Virus record (IMG/VR): IMGVR_UViG_3300033149_001243 | Coordinates: 1-21,749 of that record | Origin: a virus | Direction: 5' to 3' (one strand) | DNA length: 21,749 nt | Part shown: positions 13,851 through 20,180 of the stretch, piece by piece | Numbering within the stretch: position 1 is the first letter of the stretch | Layout of the letters: every line of letters begins with the position of its first letter | Notes under the pieces: model-generated | Told to the model about the DNA's origin: nothing | Seen by the model: only the letters and a program-made list of their open reading frames with translations | Databases searched by the model: none | Program-made: the position numbers and the translations under genes

Positions 13851-14210
13851 CTATGTGGCTCTTTGTACTTCGGTTAATACTAGTGTGAATACTACCGGTC
13901 CTATCTTGACCCTAATACCATCTTCATTACCTACATCTGCATACACATCGTTGTTTCCTTCTGCACATAGCTCTGTGATAATGTCCGCAACATAAGACAC
14001 TAACTCGTCAGCCGCACCTCCTAGGTCAGGAGTAAATGTTAAAAGTATTTTAAAATCTTTAGAGTCTCCATAATAAAATACTAAATCAAAATCTCCTCCC
14101 CCCGTATTATCAGAAGTCATCATTGTCATTTTACTTACGTTAATAAGCACATGTTGCGATGAAGCTGCCGGAGCAAGTGATGGGGAATAAAACCTTAAAT
14201 ATTTATTCAT
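13851..14210 (-). CDS. Small paralog 1, putative head decoration protein
   Basis: 119 residues. MNKYLRFYSPS, then HVLINVSKMTMM, FDLVFYYGDSKDFKILLTF, a helix at about 65-84 (AADELVSYVADIITELCAE) and the strands DVYADVGNEDGIRVKIG and FTLVLTEV. It has a longer N-terminal loop and C-terminus than paralogs 2-4. The start is fixed by the shared MxKYLRF motif and lies 5 bases behind a TATCTTTG promoter element. It opens the first array unit (paralogs 1-3). Function inferred from position behind the capsid gene. Confidence 0.6.
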   Translation of the reverse strand: MNKYLRFYSPSLAPAASSQHVLINVSKMTMMTSDNTGGGDFDLVFYYGDSKDFKILLTFTPDLGGAADELVSYVADIITELCAEGNNDVYADVGNEDGIRVKIGPVVFTLVLTEVQRAT

Positions 14211-14215
14211 AAAAA

Positions 14216-14223
14216 CAAAGATA
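14216..14223 (-). promoter_or_regulatory. Bacteroidetes-type -7 promoter element (TATCTTTG) of paralogs 1-3
   Basis: On the minus strand TATCTTTG is followed by five T residues and the ATG at 14210. The element sits 10 bases beyond the stop of the preceding gene. No convincing -33 TTG or TG is visible; a T8 run lies just upstream. Confidence 0.62.
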
Positions 14224-14233
14224 CGAAAAAAAA

Positions 14234-14983
14234 CTATTCGTCTTTGTTTAAAATCTTTTCAAGAAGTTTTAATGATTCAATTCCATCGTCACTCTTTAGA
14301 TAGGCAGATACAATCATATTAACATCTTCTCCCATAGGAACAGTAAGCATTCTTTTTTTGTTTGCTTTAGTGTTGAAATGAATCGCTCCTCCTTTCTTTT
14401 CCACCAATAATCCTTCTTCAAAAAACTGCTGAACTCTTGACTGATGCTTTAAGTCAGGGTCACTTACCACATTTAGAAATTCTTCCGGGTAAGTTCTAGC
14501 ATAAACTAATATATCTCTCTTTAGTTCTGCTGTGCTCATCTTAGCAACATTATGATTAAACAAGACTCTTGAAATGCTTTCCACTTGATCTAAGGATAAT
14601 TGCCTAGCCTCTATTAAAGCATCTACTTCTACATTGAGTTGTTCTACGTGCTCTCCCGCATCTTTTTCTGAATCTAATCTTTCAAATCTTTTTCCGTATA
14701 GGGGATGGTTTTCTAAAAACTGTTGTAACACTTGATTGGTCTTGGGTACTCTTAAAAATCCATCTTCAAAAATAATAGGTTCTAATACCACATGCCCATC
14801 TTGTTCATCAACATAAATACTTTTTTGGTTACGAGCATAACGAAGCTCTCTGTTTACTCCTGTCTCGTCATCAAAATGTAATAAGGGAAATCTGTTTGTG
14901 TGTCTTGTTGGCAGCATATAAGATAAAGGTGCTGCGTTCCTTGTTAGTCTGTAGGTTTTATCTACGAATTTTTCTGTTTTCAT
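14234..14983 (-). CDS. Conserved phage protein of unknown function between capsid and decoration genes
   Basis: 249 residues, charged, soluble. The N-terminal part is beta-rich (FVDKTYRLTRNAAPLSYMLPTRHTNRFPLLHFDDETGVNRELRYARNQKSIYVDEQDG), followed by EPIIFEDGFLRVPKTNQVLQQFL. The C-terminal half is helical, with a short coiled segment (about 105-180), and ends in KKRMLTVPMGEDVN...SDDGIESLKLLEKIL. I recall very similar proteins next to the capsid gene of many marine phages, but know of no assigned function; it is best treated as a structural or assembly protein. It lies behind the terminator that follows the capsid gene and has no TAnnTTTG element, so it is probably expressed by read-through. 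A TATTAAA box is 10 bases before the ATG. Confidence 0.6.
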   Translation of the reverse strand: MKTEKFVDKTYRLTRNAAPLSYMLPTRHTNRFPLLHFDDETGVNRELRYARNQKSIYVDEQDGHVVLEPIIFEDGFLRVPKTNQVLQQFLENHPLYGKRFERLDSEKDAGEHVEQLNVEVDALIEARQLSLDQVESISRVLFNHNVAKMSTAELKRDILVYARTYPEEFLNVVSDPDLKHQSRVQQFFEEGLLVEKKGGAIHFNTKANKKRMLTVPMGEDVNMIVSAYLKSDDGIESLKLLEKILNKDE

Positions 14984-14993
14984 TTTATTTAGA

Positions 14994-15000
14994 TTTAATA
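14994..15000 (-). promoter_or_regulatory. TATTAAA box upstream of start codon
   Basis: On the minus strand TATTAAA lies 10 bases before the ATG at 14983, in an A/T-only stretch downstream of the capsid terminator. Its placement matches that before the genes starting at 4172 and 1050. Confidence 0.3.
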
Positions 15001-15011
15001 TAATTTATAAT

Positions 15012-15046
15012 AAAAAAGAAAAGGATGTCTCGTTGACGAGACACCC
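15012..15046 (-). terminator. Intrinsic terminator after the major capsid gene
   Basis: On the minus strand GGGTGTCTCG pairs with CGAGACATCC (10 pairs including one G-U; loop TCAA) and is followed by TTTTCTTTTTT. It starts 17 bases after the capsid stop codon. Confidence 0.9.
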
Positions 15047-15063
15047 TAATCTTTACATCAATA

Positions 15064-16527
15064 CTATTCTTGGAATAGAACGAAGTTGTTCGCACCCATA
15101 GTACAAACACATCTTTCTGATAAGAAGTTTACAGTCATCGAGTCGAAATTATCTGTCCTTGCGCCTCCTGCAGAACCTGTCAACCATGTTTTGTATCGTC
15201 TGTCTTCAGTTTCTGAAGCACGATATCTAACATGTAAGAAAGGTCTCTTTGCGTTCTTACCTAAGATTTGGTCATAAACAGATGTAGAACCTGCCGGTAC
15301 TAATAATCCATTTACTCGACCTGAGCCTGCACCTGTTGGCAAACCTCCTCTCATTGTTGGGTCATTTAAGTATTTCCAATCAGACTTATAGAAGTCATAT
15401 CCTCTTCGGAATCCTGTGAATCCTAGATTTAATGCCATCTCTTCATCGTTATCGAAAAGACCGTAAGACGTACCACCTGCACCATAAGAGTTTTGAGCTG
15501 CTAACATATCGTCAATATCAAAACCGAAGTTTCGGTCAACGAATACAACATTCTCCTCAATAGCACCTTGGTTGTCTAGTCTACCAATGATCGCATCCCA
15601 ATCAGCTAATGCTGTTGGATTACCACCACCCCAAACATTTCCTCTAGCTCCAACGACAAAGAAGACACCTTCGGAACCTATAAAGTTGTTCGCTGCCGCA
15701 CCTGAACCCGGGGCAGCCGGAACTGCTTCAATCATAGATGTCTCAAGATAATCGTCAAAACGTAATCTTGTTTCATGCTCTGATTTTAGATACCATAGGA
15801 ATCCTGTAGCACCATCTTCTGTGCTGACTTCAATCCATCCGATTTGAGCCATATCAGAACCACTAACTTCATAAGTGTCTTTTAAGATGATAGGATTATT
15901 TTTAAATATATAATCATCAGCTTCTAAAGACCCTACCATTCCTGCAGTTCCTTTTCTAAACTCTGAACCGTAAATAAAGATAGTCGTATCAGAGCTACCT
16001 GCACCTGTACCTGCTGCTACCTGACCACCCGCTTCGTAGTATTCTACAGTAAATGTAGTAGCTGTAGGAACAGCAGTAACAATACCTTTGTTGCTACCTG
16101 CACCATTATTAAAGACAATCATTACTGTTTGCCCTACTCTAATTGATATTTGGTTATCAGCATTGTATGCTGTTGCCGGAGTAGTAACAATACCTGCACC
16201 ACCTGCCGGGAATGCACTATCATTCACTGTCCATGTTGCGTTATTTGCTCCTGCTATCGCTGTTGTACCACACTGTGTAAACTTAGTATGTAACCGTCCT
16301 TGTTCTGACCATTTTATTTGGTCAGAAATAGAAGGTAATTCTGCACCTACTAATCTCAAGAACGATGAGATTGTTCGGTTGCCGTATCTTTCAAATTCCT
16401 TTTCATAAGTATCGGGTAGATACTGATTCAAGAAATCGAAATTCGTAATATAATTGCTATCCGTTGGGGTCTGCGTACTGCTTGGCTGTAAATCCCAACC
16501 CGGCGTAGCTAACATTGAACCTGCCAT
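15064..16527 (-). CDS. Major capsid protein, crAss-like (HK97 fold expected)
   Basis: 487 residues; it forms the icosahedral head shell. The N-terminal region (YLPDTYEKEFERYGNRTISSFLRLVGAELPSISDQIKWSEQGRLH, about residues 36-80) is a clear crAss-like capsid signature, as I recall it. The later regions WYLKSEHETRLRFDDYLETSMIEA, GANNFVLFQE (C-terminus) and LGFTGFRRGYDFYK agree with the family. Residues about 127-188 form a beta-rich segment (VGQTVMIVFNNG, KGIVTAVPTATTFTVEYYE, IFIYGSEF) that looks like an inserted domain related to those in the tail proteins. Position after portal and scaffold-like genes is standard. It is followed by a strong terminator, suggesting that mRNA from upstream ends largely here to favour capsid output. 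The start has no Shine-Dalgarno, only an A/T-rich leader. Confidence 0.92.
   Translation of the reverse strand: MAGSMLATPGWDLQPSSTQTPTDSNYITNFDFLNQYLPDTYEKEFERYGNRTISSFLRLVGAELPSISDQIKWSEQGRLHTKFTQCGTTAIAGANNATWTVNDSAFPAGGAGIVTTPATAYNADNQISIRVGQTVMIVFNNGAGSNKGIVTAVPTATTFTVEYYEAGGQVAAGTGAGSSDTTIFIYGSEFRKGTAGMVGSLEADDYIFKNNPIILKDTYEVSGSDMAQIGWIEVSTEDGATGFLWYLKSEHETRLRFDDYLETSMIEAVPAAPGSGAAANNFIGSEGVFFVVGARGNVWGGGNPTALADWDAIIGRLDNQGAIEENVVFVDRNFGFDIDDMLAAQNSYGAGGTSYGLFDNDEEMALNLGFTGFRRGYDFYKSDWKYLNDPTMRGGLPTGAGSGRVNGLLVPAGSTSVYDQILGKNAKRPFLHVRYRASETEDRRYKTWLTGSAGGARTDNFDSMTVNFLSERCVCTMGANNFVLFQE
15964..16149 (-). other. Beta-rich segment in the capsid protein, possible inserted domain
   Basis: Residues about 127-188 of the capsid protein. 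The order VG-Q-TVMIVFN, G-IVTAVPTATTFTVEYY and IFIYGSEF resembles the 263-residue tail protein (VGDAFYVTNQ, GLITDINFVTNTIVVDYY, FSYYAKS). Confidence 0.45.
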
Positions 16528-16556
16528 AATTTTCTAATTTTTAAATTTTTTAATAC

Positions 16557-17666
16557 TTATTTTCTTTTTGCACTTTTTATTTTCAATCCTCTCCCTGAGT
16601 TTTCACTCAGTGATCGAATCTTCATGCCCCCTTTCGTTGCCACTTCAGGAGCTGTTCGCTCAGACATATTTATATTTTTAGTCTTACGCATAACATCTTC
16701 TGTTCCTGACGACTTACCTTGCTCATAAAAAAACTGAGCAAACTTTTCAGGGTTCATCGCAATAGCTAAAGCTCTATGATATCCTGCCGCATCTTTCAGT
16801 AGTCCGTCTGACCCTATAAATCTATTTATAAAATTATAAGGTGTAGACTGCAACTTCTTAAGTTCAGCCGGCGAGCCCGGAGAATATGTTAATGATGTAT
16901 CACCCATTTTAAATTCAAAACCTTTGAACTCTTGGTTAAATAAATCATCGGTCTTTTTTATAAACCAATCTCTTTTTTTGAGATTCTCCTGCTCAAGAGT
17001 TTTAGACTCTTGCAAGTATTGCCTATAAGCTTTGAGTTCTTCTGAATCGCTTTCAGAAATGGCATCCGTTCTTGACTCAAGGGGTTGCTTATAATATTTC
17101 TTTTGCTCTGCAAAATATTTTTTAGCTTTAGCAATAGCTTTTTTCTTTGCTAATTTGATTTTTCTAATCTCTGCTTCATCATGGTCTTCTTCATTGTGTT
17201 GATAATCCTGCATTAAAACATTTATATCTTCACTATCAAGACCATCTTCCGTAGCGACTAAATACTCTCTTAGCAAACTATCGGAATCCATGTCTTCAAA
17301 GTTTCTGTTTAATTTAACATAGTCTTCAAATCCACGGCCCGTTTCTTGTTTATACTTTAAATAAGCAGAAACATCTTCAGGTAACTCACCTGACTCTTTT
17401 CTTTCCGCAAATAATTCATCTACAGAATTTATCTGCTTATTGTATCTTTTGTTAATATGTGAAAGAACGTCTTCTTCAGTTAATTCAGCGGGTTGTTGCT
17501 CAACAACCTCTTCTTTAACTTCTTCTTGTTCTACTGTCTCTTGTGGAGCTTCAGTAGTTGTTTCTTCAGCGTTAGTTTTTTCTTCATGCTTATCAAGCAA
17601 TTCTTGCTCTAACTCTTGTGGTGATTTTTCAGCCCCACCATCAACGGCTCTTACTTTTATTTCCAT
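16557..17666 (-). CDS. Putative scaffolding protein (acidic, coiled-coil, basic C-terminus)
   Basis: 369 residues between portal and capsid genes, the usual place of a scaffold. Residues about 10-75 are very rich in Glu, Gln, Thr and Val. The middle (about 85-240) is charged and mostly helical (LSHINKRYNKQINSVDELF, ELPEDVSAYLKYKQETGRGFEDYVKLN, IRKIKLAKKKAIAKAKKYF). The end turns strongly basic (MKIRSLSENSGRGLKIKSAKRK), like the basic C-terminal helices by which other phage scaffolds bind capsid subunits. I recall this architecture in marine crAss-like phages without assigned function. A TAACTTTG promoter element lies 18 bases upstream. The scaffold role is inferred from composition and order; a tail or internal head protein is the alternative. 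Confidence 0.58.
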   Translation of the reverse strand: MEIKVRAVDGGAEKSPQELEQELLDKHEEKTNAEETTTEAPQETVEQEEVKEEVVEQQPAELTEEDVLSHINKRYNKQINSVDELFAERKESGELPEDVSAYLKYKQETGRGFEDYVKLNRNFEDMDSDSLLREYLVATEDGLDSEDINVLMQDYQHNEEDHDEAEIRKIKLAKKKAIAKAKKYFAEQKKYYKQPLESRTDAISESDSEELKAYRQYLQESKTLEQENLKKRDWFIKKTDDLFNQEFKGFEFKMGDTSLTYSPGSPAELKKLQSTPYNFINRFIGSDGLLKDAAGYHRALAIAMNPEKFAQFFYEQGKSSGTEDVMRKTKNINMSERTAPEVATKGGMKIRSLSENSGRGLKIKSAKRK

Positions 17667-17683
17667 TAGATTATATTTTTATA

Positions 17684-17691
17684 CAAAGTTA
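17684..17691 (-). promoter_or_regulatory. Bacteroidetes-type -7 promoter element (TAACTTTG) of the scaffold-capsid unit
   Basis: On the minus strand TAACTTTG fits TAnnTTTG and lies in the 51-base gap after the portal gene, with a TTG (17707-17709) 15 bases upstream, somewhat closer than usual. It would start the mRNA for the scaffold-like and capsid genes with a leader of roughly 10 bases. Confidence 0.5.
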
Positions 17692-17717
17692 ATAAATTTT
17701 TTAACACAATTTAGACA

Positions 17718-20180
17718 CTATCTCGGTTCAAACTCTGACATATCAAATCCGTCTAAGCTATCCTCATTTGACTCAAACATCTTTGCTGTAGTTGTTTGTT
17801 CAAAATTTTGAGGAGGTAGGTTATTTTTTCTTTGACTTATGAGTTTACTCTGCTGAGTGTTCTGTTGATTTATTCTTTCTGCTTTAGCAAATTCTCTTTG
17901 GTTTTCTCTCTCCTTTAATGCACGCTCCGATGTGTCTCTTAATTGCATGTTATAACTAAACTCTTTTTCCATAAGTTGAGATTTTAACATAGCCTCTTGT
18001 TTCATCTTCTCTATTTCAAACGCAATCTCTGCTTGTTTTATTTTCATCTTCGATTGAGTTTCTGCCTCCATCTTTTGCATAGCAGTTTGAGCAGCCATCT
18101 GCTGACTCTGTTGATTTATCTGAGCTTGAGCTTGCATCTTTATCATTTCCTGTTGCTCATCCTTTTCTTGTTTCTTTCTTCTTTTAAGTTTTAAAAGCTG
18201 ATTGGCAAGTTTTAAATTTCTAACCTCTCGGATATCAATAGCATCTTCTAAATTAATATCTTGTTTAGATAAAGCCATTTGTATATTTTGCTCCAACTGA
18301 GCTTTCTCTTCTTCATCAGGAGACACTTCAATAAAAATGCCAAAGTCATATAGGTATAACTCTTTTGTGTCGTTTAATATTGACACATTATATTTACCTA
18401 TTTGATTTACAAAGTTTTCTTTAAAGTCCGAATACTCTAATATATCCCCTACCCTATAAGACAATGCCTCTGCTAAACTACGATATATAAATAAACTTCC
18501 ATCTAATATATGCCTCGTGGCAGTATTAGAATTTAATGCAGCTAACTTCTGAATACCAACTAAAGAATTAGGATCAGGTGTGCTACCGTCTCTCGCTTCA
18601 TTTAAGCCGGTTACAGCCCTAATCATGTTAAGATAATGATTATAGTTACCAATTAACATTTGCGTTTTGCTAGCCCCTGAATTAGAGGTTAGCTGAGTAA
18701 TTGGAACTTTACCTTGATTATAGTCTCCATCTTGAGTATAGCTTCTACCTATCACACTACCTGTTTGAAAATATAATCTCAACGCATCTTCAGGATTGTA
18801 AGCATTTCCTGTTCCTAGATCTACTTCATTTAATCCGTCTGCATCAATAAACACACCGTCCGGTACAACTCGTGATATAACTTGTTGAAGTTTTAAATGG
18901 GTAATCTGAATTAAATCAGCAAAAGGAATCATTCGTCTTACCAATGACTCAATAACACCTTTGTACATTCTAGGAGCAACAGCAATGTAATTAGGAATAG
19001 CATATTGATTAGCCGACTTAGGTCTTACCATGTTCTCTGCTAACTCCCATTTTAAAATAATATTAGTTCCCATTACCATTACACCTGTATACCATACGTC
19101 AATAGTTTTTTCTACCTTCTCAAAATTTCCTTCTTCCATCATTTCTTCAGGTGGATTGAATTGGTCGTCTTTCTCTATCATCTTTTCATTACCATTCTCA
19201 TTAATCTTTTTCTTATAAACAAACTTCTTAGTTGTCTTATAATTAAAATACATAACGGTAGCTGTATCTCTATAGAACATAGAGTTTTGATACATTTGAG
19301 CGGTATTAAAATAGTCATACCAACTTTGACTGTATTGAGCTATTTCTTTTAAATCCTCGTTAGTTAGAGTTGGGTCTATTTTCTTTAGCTCAATAATGGG
19401 TAATGTCTTTATTTCACCCCAATAAAAACAATCTTTAAAGTGTGGGTCTTCAGTGTAACTATATACCACATTAGCAGGATCAACATATTCAACTTTTACC
19501 CCATCACCCAACTGAAAGTCATGTTTAGCTATAGCAATTCCTAATACTGTTAGGTCATAATCAAATCTCTTTCTTAGGTCTATATATTTATTGTTGTCCA
19601 ACAAAGTGTTAATAGCCTCTTCTTGAGCTATCTCAATAGCAGGCTTATAGTTTAACTGCATATATAACGCTAACTCTTCATCTGAAGCCGGAAGCTCATC
19701 GGGGTCCATAGAGTAAGGGTTAACATCACCTCTCTTTTGTATAATATCAAGAACAGGTTTAGCAACCATCTGTCCTTCTATCATTCTTTGGTACTTGCTT
19801 CGCTTAGATTGAGAGACCGCATCTTGCGCATAAGCATCTACTTTAAATAATCTATCAGACATTCCATTAACTACAATATCAACAAACTTAGGAAGTATAG
19901 GAACAGGAGTCCAATCTAAATTAAGGTAAGATAAATCTCCATCAATAGCCAACTCGTTTTTATATTTAGCTATTGATTGCTCTCCACGAGCATATAGTCT
20001 TAACCTATTATATTCTCCCCATTGATTATAGAACCTACAGGTATTACTGTCTTTACGAAACCATTCGTATTGTATAGCCTGACCTATTTGAAGGCCAAAC
20101 TCATCAGTAGCTTTTTCTGCATCTGAAACAAATTGACTTGGAAACCCCGCTGCTTGTATGTTTATTTTTATATCTTTCAT
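17718..20180 (-). CDS. Portal protein, crAss-like
   Basis: 820 residues. The portal forms the dodecameric DNA gate at one capsid vertex and docks TerL during packaging. A conserved stretch around residues 515-545 (MIRAVTGLNEARDGSTPDPNSLVGIQKLA) and the clip/stem region before it (RMIPFADLIQITHLKLQQVISRVVPDGVFID, about 415-445) are crAss-like portal signatures. From about residue 618 to 775 a long Gln/Glu/Lys/Met-rich coiled coil follows, as in the extended C-terminal barrel of large podovirus portals; a disordered acidic tail (DGFDMSEFEPR) ends the protein. Its ATG overlaps the TerL stop (ATGA), showing translational coupling. Length and order fit the family. Confidence 0.92.
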   Translation of the reverse strand: MKDIKINIQAAGFPSQFVSDAEKATDEFGLQIGQAIQYEWFRKDSNTCRFYNQWGEYNRLRLYARGEQSIAKYKNELAIDGDLSYLNLDWTPVPILPKFVDIVVNGMSDRLFKVDAYAQDAVSQSKRSKYQRMIEGQMVAKPVLDIIQKRGDVNPYSMDPDELPASDEELALYMQLNYKPAIEIAQEEAINTLLDNNKYIDLRKRFDYDLTVLGIAIAKHDFQLGDGVKVEYVDPANVVYSYTEDPHFKDCFYWGEIKTLPIIELKKIDPTLTNEDLKEIAQYSQSWYDYFNTAQMYQNSMFYRDTATVMYFNYKTTKKFVYKKKINENGNEKMIEKDDQFNPPEEMMEEGNFEKVEKTIDVWYTGVMVMGTNIILKWELAENMVRPKSANQYAIPNYIAVAPRMYKGVIESLVRRMIPFADLIQITHLKLQQVISRVVPDGVFIDADGLNEVDLGTGNAYNPEDALRLYFQTGSVIGRSYTQDGDYNQGKVPITQLTSNSGASKTQMLIGNYNHYLNMIRAVTGLNEARDGSTPDPNSLVGIQKLAALNSNTATRHILDGSLFIYRSLAEALSYRVGDILEYSDFKENFVNQIGKYNVSILNDTKELYLYDFGIFIEVSPDEEEKAQLEQNIQMALSKQDINLEDAIDIREVRNLKLANQLLKLKRRKKQEKDEQQEMIKMQAQAQINQQSQQMAAQTAMQKMEAETQSKMKIKQAEIAFEIEKMKQEAMLKSQLMEKEFSYNMQLRDTSERALKERENQREFAKAERINQQNTQQSKLISQRKNNLPPQNFEQTTTAKMFESNEDSLDGFDMSEFEPR

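Larger units (their letters stand above)
12055..14210 (-). repeat. Tandem array of six paralogous small virion-type genes
   Basis: Six consecutive genes encode proteins of 99-125 residues that start M-x-(K/R)-(Y/F)-(L/F). Five of the six then read K-(Y/F)-L. Most continue with two or three beta strands, one amphipathic helix at about residues 55-80, and a C-terminal strand pair. They are strongly diverged in sequence. Control elements split them into 14210-13236 (three genes), 13172-12852 (one gene) and 12787-12055 (two genes). Confidence 0.75.

Noticed and set aside
17440-17811. Open frame of 123 codons on the plus strand
   Set aside because: Antisense to the scaffold-like gene; Ser/Cys-rich composition is the reverse reading of Glu/Thr/Ala codons, with no sign of a protein family.
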